Shown here piece by piece: positions 8,938 to 19,576 of a stretch of DNA of 64,000 bases. Source of the stretch: Nesterenkonia alkaliphila (GTDB taxonomy: Bacteria > Actinomycetota > Actinomycetes > Actinomycetales > Micrococcaceae); assembly GCF_009758175.1 (NCBI RefSeq), contig NZ_WRPM01000038.1, positions 1-64,000 of the forward strand, read 5' to 3'. Under the pieces are notes generated by a model, which ran no database searches, had not been told where the DNA came from, and saw only the letters and a list, made by a program, of their open reading frames with translations. Every line of letters starts with the position of its first letter. The first letter of the stretch is position 1. The position numbers and the translations under genes were made by a program.

Positions 8938-10260
8938 ATGAGCGTGCGGAACGTAGAGCGTATCGAGGGCCAGTATGCTGCCCTGGCGCCCGGGTACACC
9001 GAGGCGGATGAGGACCGCTGGGTGCCTGAGCACGGCAAATCGGTATACCGGTCCTCGTTCGAACGCGACCGCGCCCGGCTGCTGCACTCCTCGGCACTGC
9101 GCCGGCTCGGGGCCAAGACCCAGGTGGTCTCACCCAGCAATGACGACTTCTCCCGCACCCGGCTCACCCACTCCCTGGAGGTGGCGCAGGTAGGCCGCGA
9201 ACTGGGCCGGATGCTCGGCTGCGACCCGGATGTGGTCGATGCCGCCTGCCTCTCCCACGATCTGGGCCACCCGCCCTTCGGCCACCACGGGGAGAAGGTG
9301 CTCAATGACCTGGCCGCAGACATCGGCGGCTTTGAGGGCAATGCTCAGACCCTACGCATCCTGGCCCGGCTGGAGACCAAACGCTTCCACCCGGACGGTC
9401 GCTCCGCCGGGCTCAACCTGACCCGCGCCAGTCTGGACGCCGCCGTCAAATACCCCTGGCGCGCCCACGAGGCCCCGCTGAAGCCCGACGGGACCCGCAG
9501 CCAGAAGTTCGGCGCCTATGAGGATGACCTGCAGGTGTTCTTCTGGATGCGCGACGGCGTGGAGGGCACCAGGAAGTCCATGGAAGCTCAGGTGATGGAT
9601 GCCGCCGATGACATCGCCTACTCGGTGCATGATGTGGAGGACGGTATCGTCAACGGCCGCTTCCAGCTGAAGTTTCTCCAGGACGGGGTGCAGCGTGCAC
9701 GGGTGGTCCAGACCACCCAGGAGTGGTACCTGCCCGGGGTGCCGGAGGACCGGATCGAGGCCGCCATCGCCCGGCTGGAGTCCGCTGAGAACTGGGTGCT
9801 GGAATCCGACGGCTCCCGCCGCGCCCTGGCTGCGCTGAAGAACATGACCTCCGAGCTGATCGGGCGGTTCTGCCACGCCTTCTGGTCCGCCACCCGCCAG
9901 GTGCACGGGGACAAGCCGCTGGTCCGGCATGAGGCAGATCTGGTGATCCCGGAGGAGACCCTGGAGGAGATCTGCGTGATGAAGGGCATCGCCGCCCACT
10001 ACATCATGGCCTCCCGGGAGCAGCTGCCGGTATACACCCGGCAGACCGAGGTGCTGCAGGCCCTGCACTCACTGCTGACTGAGACCGGCGACAGGTTCCT
10101 GGAACCGCCCTTCCAGGCGGACTTCCGGACAGCCGACGACGACGCCGGGCGGCACCGTGCCCTCATCGACCAGATCGCCTCACTCACCGACGGCGCCTGC
10201 CTGGAGTGGTACGCCACCCTGGTCAAGGGCCAGCCGGTTCGCCACGCTTTATTCGCCTGA
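8938..10260 (+). CDS. dgt: Deoxyguanosinetriphosphate triphosphohydrolase-like protein
   Basis: A 440-residue HD-domain dNTP triphosphohydrolase that cleaves dGTP, and often other dNTPs, to the nucleoside and triphosphate, adjusting nucleotide pools. The metal-binding HD signature is visible as RLTHSLEVAQVGR (His78), CLSHDLGHPPFGHHGE (HD at 107-108, HH at 116-117) and a distal ADDIAYSVHDVEDG (about 222-235, Asp ligand). I chose the ATG at 8938 rather than the frame's earlier start at 8863, because the extra 25 residues are unlike the family and MSVRNVERIEGQY begins close to the usual start. In many actinobacteria dgt is followed by dnaG; here a YbaK gene follows on the opposite strand. Confidence 0.92.
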   Translation: MSVRNVERIEGQYAALAPGYTEADEDRWVPEHGKSVYRSSFERDRARLLHSSALRRLGAKTQVVSPSNDDFSRTRLTHSLEVAQVGRELGRMLGCDPDVVDAACLSHDLGHPPFGHHGEKVLNDLAADIGGFEGNAQTLRILARLETKRFHPDGRSAGLNLTRASLDAAVKYPWRAHEAPLKPDGTRSQKFGAYEDDLQVFFWMRDGVEGTRKSMEAQVMDAADDIAYSVHDVEDGIVNGRFQLKFLQDGVQRARVVQTTQEWYLPGVPEDRIEAAIARLESAENWVLESDGSRRALAALKNMTSELIGRFCHAFWSATRQVHGDKPLVRHEADLVIPEETLEEICVMKGIAAHYIMASREQLPVYTRQTEVLQALHSLLTETGDRFLEPPFQADFRTADDDAGRHRALIDQIASLTDGACLEWYATLVKGQPVRHALFA

Positions 10261-10299
10261 GTTTAGGCCTTAAAGTCGCTGCATCGCCGTGCCCGCGGC

Positions 10300-10806
10300 T
10301 CAGGCAGAGTGTTTGGCGATATCGCCGATGGTGACCCCGAAGGCCGCGAAGAGCTCCCCAGCCTCTACAAACAGGTTCAGACCCGGCTCCCCGGCGCCTA
10401 AGCACACCCGCCCACTGATTGAGGCATCGGCGTAGACCGGCCACTGGACGCCCTCTGCCGCTCGGGCGCCGAAGGGATTGATGGTCCCGGGGCGGTACCC
10501 CGTGGCCTGGTACCCCTCCTCCGGGGCCGCCATGGAGAGCTTCTTCATCCCGGCCAGCTTGCGCAGCTTGGCCCAGTCCACCTGTTTGTCGCCGGGAATC
10601 AGCGCGATCAGATAGCTGTGCTCGGGCGTGCTCTGGGTGACTTTGGCCTTGGCCACCAGAGTCTTCACGATCTTCCGGGGCTCGATTCCCAGATTGCCGG
10701 CGGCCTCCTCCACGGAGGAAGCCGGGCCTCGTTCCACCAGTTCGATACGCACCCCGCGGGCCTGAGCATCCGCGAGCACCCGCTCACGGCCAGAGAGTTC
10801 ACTCAT
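10300..10806 (-). CDS. ybaK: Aminoacyl-tRNA deacylase, YbaK/EbsC type
   Basis: A protein of about 168 residues with the YbaK/ProX editing fold, which hydrolyses mischarged tRNAs in trans, typically Cys-tRNA(Pro). Family landmarks are IVKTLVAK (the invariant lysine), LIPGDKQVDWAKLRKLAG, GYRPGTINPFG (the GxxxGxxxPfG substrate loop) and the C-terminal LFVEAGELFAAFGVTIGDIAK. The ATG at 10806 (MSELSG) is preferred; an in-frame start nine bases earlier at 10815 is possible. The gene converges on dgt with 39 bases between and diverges from ppc. Confidence 0.9.
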   Translation of the reverse strand: MSELSGRERVLADAQARGVRIELVERGPASSVEEAAGNLGIEPRKIVKTLVAKAKVTQSTPEHSYLIALIPGDKQVDWAKLRKLAGMKKLSMAAPEEGYQATGYRPGTINPFGARAAEGVQWPVYADASISGRVCLGAGEPGLNLFVEAGELFAAFGVTIGDIAKHSA

Positions 10807-10931
10807 AGGGCACAACTGTATTAGTGCTTTGGGCCGTTGTGCTGCACGGTATCGCTGATACCGTTAGGTCAACCGCATAACCGAGCGTGACAATGGGGTC
10901 CGCTGCCGCCACCACCGGAGGAACCCCCATC

Positions 10932-13625
10932 ATGTCTGAGTCCCACACATCCAGCGACCATTCCCGCCGCGCGGCCGAACATGAGGTGCCTGAGGCCATG
11001 CGCCGCGATGTGGGCCTGCTCGGCGAACTGCTCGGCACTGTGCTGCAGGAGTACGGCTCCGCCGGACTCTACGAGGACGTGGAGAGACTGCGTGCGCTGA
11101 CCATCGCCGCTGTGGAGGATGAGTCAGAGGCTACCCTGGCCCAGGCGGAGGAGTTTGTAGCGGGGCTCAGCCCGCAGCGGGCCAAAGAGGTGGCCCGGGC
11201 CTTTACCTGCTACTTCCTGCTGGCCAACCTCGCCGAGGAGCAGCACCGGGTACGCACCCTGCGCCTTCGCGACGGGGAGTCCCCGCTCCAGGAGCAGAAG
11301 CCCTCTGACTCAGTGGCCGCCGCCTTCACCCATCTGGCGGCCGAGGTGGGTGAGGCCGAGGCGCAGCGCAGGCTGAAGGAGCTGCGCTTCCACCCGGTGC
11401 TCACCGCCCATCCCACGGAGGCCCGGCGCAATGCGATCACCGCCAGTGTGCGGCGCATCGGGAATTTGCTGGATGAGCGTGACGACCCCCGGATGGGGCC
11501 TGCTGCCAAGGCCCGGAACACCCGGGAGATCACCGAAGAGATCGACAATATGTGGCGCACCGCCCAGCTGCGGGTCTCCAACCCTTCACCCCTGGACGAG
11601 GTGCGCACCGCGCTTGGCGTCTTTGAATCCTCATTCTCCACTGTCTTCACCGAGGCCTACCGCCGGATGGACGACTGGCTGCAGGGCGAGGACGCCGGGC
11701 AAAAGCCCCCTAAGGTGCCCGCCTTCATCCGCCTGGGCTCCTGGATCGCCGGGGACCGCGACGGCAACCCGAACGTCACCGCTTCCATCACCCGGCAGGC
11801 TGCGGCCCAGGCCGCAGACCGGGTGCTGGAGAACCTGGCGCGGCGCACCCGCACCATAGGGCTTTCGCTGACCCTGGATGACCGCTATACCGTGCCCGAT
11901 GACGCCCTGCTGGCACTGTGGAACCGGCAGAAGCAGCTCTCCGAGGAACTCACCGAACAGGCCGCCCAGCACTCCCCGAGGGAACCGCACCGAAAGGTAC
12001 TGCTGGCGATCGCTTCCCGTGTCTCCGCCACCCGGGCCCGCAACGCGGATCTGGCCTACCGGGCCCCGGAGGAGCTGTTGGAGGACCTGCGCACTGTGCA
12101 GCAGTCTCTGGTGAACTCCGGTGCAGCCCGGGCCGCCTACGGAGACCTGCAGGAACTCATCTGGCAGGTGGAGACCTTCGGCTTCCACCTCGCCGAGCTG
12201 GAGGTGCGCCAGCACTCCGCGGTGCACAGCCAGACCCTGCAGTGGCTGGAGGATCCCGCCTCCGTGGCGAAGATGGCCGTGCCCGGCGAAGAGGTCCTGG
12301 AGACCTTCCGAGCCATCGCCTCGCTGCAGCAGCGCTACGGCGTCAACACCGCCCGGCGCTATATCGTCTCCTTCACCCAGAGCGCAGCGAATCTGGCCGA
12401 TGTCTATATGTTGGCGGAAAGAGCATTCGGCGGCACGCCCGAGAAACCCTCAGGACACGCCCCGGTACTAGACGTCATCCCGCTGTTCGAGACCTACCAA
12501 GACCTGCAGAACGCACCGCACATCCTGGAAGAGGCTCTGCAGAACCCATATCTGCAGAAGCGACTGGAGGAGACCGGCCGCCGCATGGAGGTGATGCTCG
12601 GCTACTCGGACTCTTCCAAGGACGTCGGGCCAGTGGCCGCCACTCTGGCGCTCTACGCCGCCCAGGAGAAGATCGCCGCCTGGGCGGTGCGGAACAACAT
12701 CCAGCTCACCCAGTTTCACGGCCGCGGCGGAGCCCTGGGCCGCGGCGGCGGACCGGCCAACCGAGCCATCCTCGCCCAACCCCCGCACTCAGTGGACCTG
12801 CGGTTCAAGGTCACCGAGCAGGGCGAGGTGATCGACGCCCGCTACGGCAATCCGGAGATTGCCCTGCGGCATATCGAGCAGGTCGCCGCTGCCACCCTGA
12901 TGGCCTCAGCGCCCTCCACCGAGCAGCACAACGCTGCAGCCGCTGAGAAGTTCGCAGAGCTGGCCGAACAGCTCGATAAGGCCTCCCGGGCACGCTTCCA
13001 CCAGCTAGTCCGCGCGGAGGGCTTCGCACCCTGGTTCGCCCAGGTCACCCCGCAGGACGAGATCGGGCTGCTGGCCATCGGCTCCCGGCCGGCCAAACGT
13101 GGGCTCTCCGTAGAATCCCTGGAGGACCTGCGCGCCATCCCTTGGAACTTCGCCTGGGGCCAGGCCAGAATCAACCTCACAGGCTGGTACGGGCTGGGCA
13201 CCGCGCTGGAGAAGGTGGGCAGCCTGGACCTGCTGCGGCAGGCCTACACCGAATGGCCGCTGTTCGCCGCGATGATCGACAATATCGAGATGTCCCTGGC
13301 CAAAACCGATCGGCGGATCGCCCGCCGCTACCTGGCGCTCGGGGATAAGCCTGAGCTGGCTGCCGCCGTGCTGGAGGAACTGGACCTCACCGAGAAATGG
13401 GTGCTGGCGATCACCGGCCAGGACCGGCTGCTGGCCGAGCACCGAGTGCTCGGCCGGGCTGTCCAGCTGCGCAACCCCTATGTGGACGCCCTGAGCCTGA
13501 TCCAACTGCGGGCCCTGAAGAAGCTCCGCGCAGGCCATCTCTGCGATGATGAGATCCAGGACCCGCGCAACCTGCTGCTCATCACCCTCAAAGGGGTCGC
13601 AGCAGGGCTTCAGAACACCGGCTAA
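10932..13625 (+). CDS. ppc: Phosphoenolpyruvate carboxylase
   Basis: An 897-residue PEP carboxylase, the anaplerotic enzyme that makes oxaloacetate from PEP and bicarbonate. The catalytic signatures are present: LTAHPTEARR (His160), GYSDSSKDVG (about 557), FHGRGGALGRGGGP (about 596, glycine-rich catalytic loop) and the C-terminal QNTG tetrad that reaches the active site. The ATG at 10932 is preferred over the upstream frame start at 10887 because GGAGGA lies nine bases before it and the protein then begins at a normal position. The 115-base gap to the divergent ybaK probably holds both promoters. Confidence 0.96.
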   Translation: MSESHTSSDHSRRAAEHEVPEAMRRDVGLLGELLGTVLQEYGSAGLYEDVERLRALTIAAVEDESEATLAQAEEFVAGLSPQRAKEVARAFTCYFLLANLAEEQHRVRTLRLRDGESPLQEQKPSDSVAAAFTHLAAEVGEAEAQRRLKELRFHPVLTAHPTEARRNAITASVRRIGNLLDERDDPRMGPAAKARNTREITEEIDNMWRTAQLRVSNPSPLDEVRTALGVFESSFSTVFTEAYRRMDDWLQGEDAGQKPPKVPAFIRLGSWIAGDRDGNPNVTASITRQAAAQAADRVLENLARRTRTIGLSLTLDDRYTVPDDALLALWNRQKQLSEELTEQAAQHSPREPHRKVLLAIASRVSATRARNADLAYRAPEELLEDLRTVQQSLVNSGAARAAYGDLQELIWQVETFGFHLAELEVRQHSAVHSQTLQWLEDPASVAKMAVPGEEVLETFRAIASLQQRYGVNTARRYIVSFTQSAANLADVYMLAERAFGGTPEKPSGHAPVLDVIPLFETYQDLQNAPHILEEALQNPYLQKRLEETGRRMEVMLGYSDSSKDVGPVAATLALYAAQEKIAAWAVRNNIQLTQFHGRGGALGRGGGPANRAILAQPPHSVDLRFKVTEQGEVIDARYGNPEIALRHIEQVAAATLMASAPSTEQHNAAAAEKFAELAEQLDKASRARFHQLVRAEGFAPWFAQVTPQDEIGLLAIGSRPAKRGLSVESLEDLRAIPWNFAWGQARINLTGWYGLGTALEKVGSLDLLRQAYTEWPLFAAMIDNIEMSLAKTDRRIARRYLALGDKPELAAAVLEELDLTEKWVLAITGQDRLLAEHRVLGRAVQLRNPYVDALSLIQLRALKKLRAGHLCDDEIQDPRNLLLITLKGVAAGLQNTG

Positions 13626-13801
13626 TAGTGTTGTGAGGGCCGCGTGGAGGGGTTCCGCTCCCGCGGCGTTCTGGCAGGCCCTGCGGTGGGAGCCGCGTGC
13701 GAACCTGGCGAACGAAGTGAGCGCATGCGGCGAGTGGAGGCACGATGCGGGTGCGGATTCCCGGAGGGAAAGCGGGCCTCCTGGGCAGTAGGGTGGAATG
13801 C

Positions 13802-15958
13802 ATGACCCAGCGTGTGATCAACCCCGAGAACGACCCGTACATCTGGCTGGAGGACGTCGAGGGCAAGGACGCCCTGACCTGGGTGCAGGCGCGCAACGCC
13901 GATGCTGAGGCGCAGCTGAAGGACGAGCAGTTCGCCCCGCTGAAGGACTCCCTGCGCCAGATCCTGGACGCCTCCGACCGCATCCCGGGGATCATCAAGC
14001 GCGGGGACTTCTTCTACAACTTCTGGACCGACGCAGAGCACCCGCAGGGCATCTGGCGGCGCACCACCCTGGAGTCCTATAAGACAGAGAGCCCGGAATG
14101 GGAGACCCTGCTGGATCTGGACGCACTCTCCGCGGAGGAGGGCACCACCTGGGTCTGGCACGGGGCCTCCGTACTGCGCCCGGAGCAGGCCAGTGAAGAG
14201 ATCCCCGGCTACTCCCGGGCTCTGATCGATCTCTCACCCGGAGGCTCTGACGCGGACCTCACCCGCGAGTTCGACCTCAACACCCGGCAGTTCATCAGCC
14301 CCGAGGACGGCGGGTTCTACCGCCCACAGGGCAAAGGCGGGCTGAGCTGGATCGACGCCGATACGGTCTACGCCTCCACTGATCAGGCCAGCCCCACTGA
14401 GGACACCCCGGTCACCTCCTCCGGATACCCGCGGATCGCGCGCCGCTGGGTCCGCGGCACGGATCTGCTGGAGGCTGAGCCGATCATCTCAGTGGCCGAG
14501 GATGACATGGTGGCCTCCGCCGGCTACGACTCCACCCCCGGATTCGAACGTCATGTGGCAGTCCGGGTACTGGGCTTCTACGACTCCGAGACCTACCTCA
14601 TCGACTATGACCCAGAGGGTGAGCCCGTACTGCGGCTCATCGACGTGCCCACCGACGTGCAGGTGGGCTTCCACCGCGAGCTGATCTTCTTCGCCCCGCG
14701 CACTGAGGTGAGGATCGGCGGCGTCGTGCTCCCCGGTGGGAGCCTCTATGTCACAGACGCCGAGGCATTCCTGCATGGGGACCAAGCCCGGCTGACCCCG
14801 CTGTTCACCCCTACCGAGTCAACCTCGCTGCAGGGCATCACCGCCACGCGCAACCTCTTCGCGCTGACGGTGATGGAGGATGTGGTCGAACATGTGGAGG
14901 CACATTGGAGGGACCAGGCGGGTGACTGGCAGTCCCGGCGGGTACTCACCGGGATCACCGGCTCGCTCTCCGTGGGGGCTTTCGATTCCCGGGACTCAGA
15001 TGATATCTGGATCACCGCTGACGATTTCCTGACCCCCACCACTAAGTACCTCGGCTCGCTGGCCCCGCTGCTGGAGGGCGGTGAGGAGACCTATGAGCAG
15101 GTCAAACAGGCCCCGGAGCGGTTCAGTGCAGAAGGGTTGGCCGCAGTGCAGCGGTTCGCCCAGAGCGAGGACGGCACCCGGATCCCCTACTTCCTGATCG
15201 GCCCGGCAGAGACAGTTCAGGCTGCCGCCGCGGGAGCGCCCCGTGAGGCTATCGCCGGCACGGAGCCCAAGCCCACGGTCCTCTACGGCTACGGCGGCTT
15301 CGAGATCAGCCAGAAACCGGGCTACCTCTCCCTGGTCGGCAAGGCCTGGCTGGAGAAAGGCGGCGTCTTCGCCCTGGCGAACATCCGCGGGGGAGGAGAG
15401 TACGGTCCGCGGTGGCATCAAGCCGCGCTGAAACAGAACCGGCACAAGGCCTATGAGGATTTCGCCGCAGTGGCCCGGGACCTGGTCTCCACTGGGGTGA
15501 CCACCAAGGAGAAGCTGGCCTGCCGCGGCGGGTCCAACGGCGGGCTGCTCACCGGAAACATGCTCACCCGGTACCCGTCAGACTTCGGGGCTGTGGTCAT
15601 CCAAGTGCCGCTGCTGGATATGAAGCGCTATGCCAAGCTGCTGGCCGGAGCCTCCTGGCGCGCTGAGTACGGCGATCCGGAGACCGATGACTGGGAGTAC
15701 ATCAAGAAGTTCAGCCCCTACCATCTGCTCGAGACCGGTGCTGAGTACCCGCCGGTGCTGCTGACCACCTCCACCAAGGACGACCGTGTTCATCCCGGCC
15801 ACGCCCGCAAGATGACCGCGGCCCTGGAGGAGATCGGCGCCGATGTGACCTACTGGGAGAACACCCAGGGCGGGCACGGCGGAGCCGCCAACCCGGAGCA
15901 GCAGGCGGTGATGAACGCGCTCATCCACCGCTGGCTGGCCCAGCGGCTGGGCCTCTGA
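13802..15958 (+). CDS. Prolyl oligopeptidase-family serine peptidase (S9)
   Basis: A 718-residue S9 family peptidase that cleaves proline-containing or other small peptides. An N-terminal beta-propeller (about 70-410) precedes the alpha/beta-hydrolase catalytic domain. Characteristic blocks are RGGGEYGPRWHQAALKQNRH (about 527-546), CRGGSNGGLL (nucleophile Ser near 578), TKDDRVHPGHARKM (Asp near 660) and TQGGHGG (His near 691). No signal peptide is seen at the ATG at 13802, so it is predicted to be cytoplasmic; the frame opens 57 bases earlier, but that extension is atypical. A GGGTGG stretch lies just upstream. Distinguishing prolyl oligopeptidase from oligopeptidase B would need an alignment; the motifs favour prolyl oligopeptidase. 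Confidence 0.92.
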   Translation: MTQRVINPENDPYIWLEDVEGKDALTWVQARNADAEAQLKDEQFAPLKDSLRQILDASDRIPGIIKRGDFFYNFWTDAEHPQGIWRRTTLESYKTESPEWETLLDLDALSAEEGTTWVWHGASVLRPEQASEEIPGYSRALIDLSPGGSDADLTREFDLNTRQFISPEDGGFYRPQGKGGLSWIDADTVYASTDQASPTEDTPVTSSGYPRIARRWVRGTDLLEAEPIISVAEDDMVASAGYDSTPGFERHVAVRVLGFYDSETYLIDYDPEGEPVLRLIDVPTDVQVGFHRELIFFAPRTEVRIGGVVLPGGSLYVTDAEAFLHGDQARLTPLFTPTESTSLQGITATRNLFALTVMEDVVEHVEAHWRDQAGDWQSRRVLTGITGSLSVGAFDSRDSDDIWITADDFLTPTTKYLGSLAPLLEGGEETYEQVKQAPERFSAEGLAAVQRFAQSEDGTRIPYFLIGPAETVQAAAAGAPREAIAGTEPKPTVLYGYGGFEISQKPGYLSLVGKAWLEKGGVFALANIRGGGEYGPRWHQAALKQNRHKAYEDFAAVARDLVSTGVTTKEKLACRGGSNGGLLTGNMLTRYPSDFGAVVIQVPLLDMKRYAKLLAGASWRAEYGDPETDDWEYIKKFSPYHLLETGAEYPPVLLTTSTKDDRVHPGHARKMTAALEEIGADVTYWENTQGGHGGAANPEQQAVMNALIHRWLAQRLGL

Positions 15959-16035
15959 CACCGGGGTGCGGCGGAGCCCCGCGGAGCCGGTAGGATATGA
16001 CCCTGGATCCCATTCTTCTGCGGAGAGGCATCCCC

Positions 16036-17027
<992 letters not shown>

Positions 17028-17031
<4 letters not shown>

Positions 17032-17978
17032 GCCAGAACACCGACACCCCACCGCTGAGCCAGGAGCACCGCGATCTGCCGACTTCAGGCGCGAAGGCCG
17101 GCGCCGCTGGGTCCGGCGCAGCGGCAGAGCAAGTGTCCGCCGCCGGAATCAGCGCTGTGCTGCTGCCCACGGATCAGCGCCCCACCCCCTCCGGTGCGCT
17201 CTCCGGCTCTGTGACCTTCGGCTGGCGCGCCATGCTGAAGATCAAGCACATTCCGATGCAGCTCTTCGACGTGACCATCTTCCCGATCATGATGACGGTG
17301 ATGTTCACCCTGATCTTCGGCGGAGCGATGGGCGCTGTGGTCTCCGGGTCCGGAGAGACCGGCGGGGCCGCGATCACCGAGTACGTGCAGTTCTTCATCC
17401 CCGGGATCTTTGTGCAGACCCTGATCATGATCACCATGTACACCGGGCTGACCCTGAACAAGGACATCTCCAAGGGCATCTTCGACCGGTTCCGCTCGCT
17501 GCCCACCTGGCGGCCCGCCCAGCTGGTCGGCGCCCTGCTGGGCGACCAGGTCCGCTACACCCTGGCCGGAACTATCATCCTCACCGTGGGCTTCATCGTG
17601 GGGTTCCGCCCCGACGGCGGGGTCAGCGGCGTGCTGGCCGGATTCGCCCTGCTGCTGGTGTTCAGCTTCTGCCTCTCTTGGGTGTGGACCATGGTCTCAC
17701 TGCTGATGCCCACCGAGGAGGCGGTGATGGGGGTCTCGATGACCCTGATCTTCCCGCTGACCTTCGCCTCGAACATCTTTGTGCCCACAGCCACGATGCC
17801 CGGCTGGTTGCAGCCGGTGGTGGACGCCAACCCGGTATCGGTGCTGGTCACCGCAGTGCGTGAGCTGATGGACGGCACCTACGACGCCGCCAGCATCGGC
17901 CTGGTTGCCCTCTACTGCCTGGTGCTGGTGGCAGTGTTCGCACCGATCTCGATGTACCTCTACAACCGGAAGAGCTGA
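17028..17978 (+). CDS. ABC-2 type exporter permease, DrrB type
   Basis: A 316-residue membrane partner of the preceding ATPase. An unusually long, polar cytoplasmic N-terminus (~75 residues) is followed by six hydrophobic segments, including [20 protein letters not shown] and the ABC-2 signature region around [17 protein letters not shown] and [19 protein letters not shown]. The latter (FVPTxTMPxWLQ..xxxNPV) is highly characteristic of DrrB-like permeases. It is translationally coupled to the ATPase (ATGA overlap), and the UppP-like gene begins four bases after its stop, so the three genes form one operon. Confidence 0.9.
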
Positions 17979-17982
17979 TTCC

Positions 17983-18921
17983 TTGACGCTGTGGGAAGCT
18001 GTGCTCCTGGGCGCGATCCAGGGGCTGTTCATGTTCATCCCGGTCAGCTCCTCCTCGCATCTGGTGATCGCCGAGCACTGGCTGATGGACACCGGCTCCA
18101 CCATCCCGGCACCGGACAGCCCGGAGATGATCTTCTTCAACCTGGTGGTCCATCTGGGCACTATGGTCTCGGTGATCGTGGTGATGTGGAAGCCGCTGGT
18201 CAGACTGCTGCGCGGCACTGCCCGGGAGATCGGCTGGCTGTTCCAGCGGAGGACCTTCCGGCATCTGATCCACCTGAAGCTGATGCTGCTGGGCGTGATC
18301 GTAGTGGGTATCACCGGAGTGCTGGGCCTGGTCATCCGTGAGTACGGCGGTGAGGTATTCGCCACCCCGTGGATAGTGGCCGTGCTGCTGCTGGTCACCG
18401 CCGGCATCCTGTGGTGGACCGACAGCGTGACCCATACCTGGCGGGGCGCAGCTCAGATGACCATCTGGGTGGCTGTGGTGATCGGCCTGGCTCAGGCGCT
18501 GGCGCTGTTCCCCGGAATCTCGCGTTCGGGGATCACCATTGCCGCGGCCCTGATGCTGGGCATGCACCGGCGGATAGCCGCACAGTTCAGCTTCTTCGTG
18601 GCGATCCCCACCATTGTCTCGGCCACTGCAGTGCAGTCGCGCAGTCTGATCGGCCACCAGGGCGGATTCAGCATCAGCGCGGAGGCCTACTGGATGGCGT
18701 TCATCGTCTCCGCAGTGGTCGGCGGCCTGGCGCTATGGATGGTGCTCACCCTGCTCTATAAGGCACGGTTCCGGATCTTCGCGGTCTATGTGGTGGCCTT
18801 CGCCATCTTCATCCTCATCTTCCAGCCCGATCTCAGTGACCCCCCTCCGGTGGATGAGACCCCCATCCATGAGGAACAGGATGCCGAGGCGCAGTCCGCG
18901 CCGGCGCCGGTACGAGCGTAG
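17983..18921 (+). CDS. UppP/BacA-family membrane protein with altered active-site motif
   Basis: A 312-residue polytopic protein of the undecaprenyl-diphosphate phosphatase (UppP/BacA) family, whose members dephosphorylate undecaprenyl-PP to recycle the wall carrier lipid. The TTG start at 17983 lies four bases after the permease stop. An earlier frame start at 17905 would overlap the permease by 74 bases and adds an implausible Cys/Trp-rich leader. The second family motif, FPGISRSG (about 168-175, with the conserved Arg), is intact. The first motif reads QGLFMFIPVSSSSH instead of the usual (E/Q)GLTEFLPxSSxGH: the second Glu, essential in E. coli UppP (E21), is Met17 and the Gly before His is Ser. 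The C-terminal ~40 residues are a Pro/Glu-rich tail. Activity may therefore differ from classical UppP. Confidence 0.8.
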   Translation: MTLWEAVLLGAIQGLFMFIPVSSSSHLVIAEHWLMDTGSTIPAPDSPEMIFFNLVVHLGTMVSVIVVMWKPLVRLLRGTAREIGWLFQRRTFRHLIHLKLMLLGVIVVGITGVLGLVIREYGGEVFATPWIVAVLLLVTAGILWWTDSVTHTWRGAAQMTIWVAVVIGLAQALALFPGISRSGITIAAALMLGMHRRIAAQFSFFVAIPTIVSATAVQSRSLIGHQGGFSISAEAYWMAFIVSAVVGGLALWMVLTLLYKARFRIFAVYVVAFAIFILIFQPDLSDPPPVDETPIHEEQDAEAQSAPAPVRA

Positions 18922-19017
18922 TCGTTTGTTCCGGTATGGCCACTGTGCAGAGTCCTTTCCCGGACGAACAGCTGCGTTCGATGCTGCCAGGCGCCGTCGA
19001 GCACGTAGGCTGGAGCC

Positions 19018-19347
19018 ATGATGTGGCTGTTTGTGGTCGCAGTGGCGGCCCTGGGCGTCGTCGTGGTGCTGTTGGTGGGAGCCTGGGACGGTGAGCCTGC
19101 TCCCCGCGAGGAGTCCCCGGCCGGCCTTGGGGACTCAGTGGATGAGCTGCTGGCCCAGGCCGGAGCAGAGGGGCTGACTGCGGATCACCTGGAGCAGGTG
19201 AGGTTCGACGCCGCCCCGCGCGGCTACCGCATGGAGCAGGTGGACAAGCTGCTCGAGGCCCTTACCGCACAGCTGCGAGAGGCTCAGAGTGAGCGTACCT
19301 CAGGGCGCCCCGGGCAGGGTGATCAGGGTGACATTGCTGCTCAGTGA
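19018..19347 (+). CDS. DivIVA-motif membrane protein
   Basis: A 109-residue protein with one N-terminal transmembrane helix (about 2-22), an acidic linker, and a DivIVA-like motif VRFDAAPRGYRMEQVDKLLEAL (about 61-82) containing the RGYxxxxVDxLL pattern. The motif is that of actinobacterial DivIVA-domain proteins associated with polar growth or septation, but the long coiled-coil of true DivIVA/Wag31 is missing, so this is a small membrane-tethered relative. It lies directly before the DUF3117 gene, an arrangement that recalls the mycobacterial Rv1209-Rv1211 region. Function unknown. Confidence 0.75.
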   Translation: MMWLFVVAVAALGVVVVLLVGAWDGEPAPREESPAGLGDSVDELLAQAGAEGLTADHLEQVRFDAAPRGYRMEQVDKLLEALTAQLREAQSERTSGRPGQGDQGDIAAQ

Positions 19348-19405
19348 GGGATAATAGAGGTGTTAACCCTGATAATCGGCATGACTATGGAAGAGGGATA
19401 GCCCG

Positions 19406-19576
19406 ATGGCTGCTATGAAACCGCGTACTGGCGACGGCCCGATGGAAGTCACCCAGGAGGGGCGCAGCCTCATTATGCGGGTGCCGATCGACGGCGGCGG
19501 CCGCCTGGTGCTGGAGATCAACAATGAGGAGGCTGAATCCCTCAAGCAGTGCCTCATTAAGGCAGTGGGCGAATAA
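19406..19576 (+). CDS. DUF3117 small actinobacterial protein
   Basis: A 56-residue protein reading MAAMKPRTGDGPMEV... and ending LKQCLIKAVGE. This matches the highly conserved actinobacterial DUF3117 family (Rv1211-like), of unknown function. Key traits are the start MKPRTGDGP, the central RVPIDGGGRLV and the LEINNEEAxxL tail, consistent with a small beta-rich fold. A GAGGGA ribosome-binding site sits eight bases before the ATG. It is co-oriented with the DivIVA-motif gene 58 bases upstream and abuts the stop of the convergent O-methyltransferase gene. Confidence 0.9.
   Translation: MAAMKPRTGDGPMEVTQEGRSLIMRVPIDGGGRLVLEINNEEAESLKQCLIKAVGE

Noticed and set aside
13626-13801. A gene in the ppc-S9 peptidase gap
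   Set aside because: The in-frame extension of the peptidase has no ribosome-binding site and is not family-like; no other frame is convincing.
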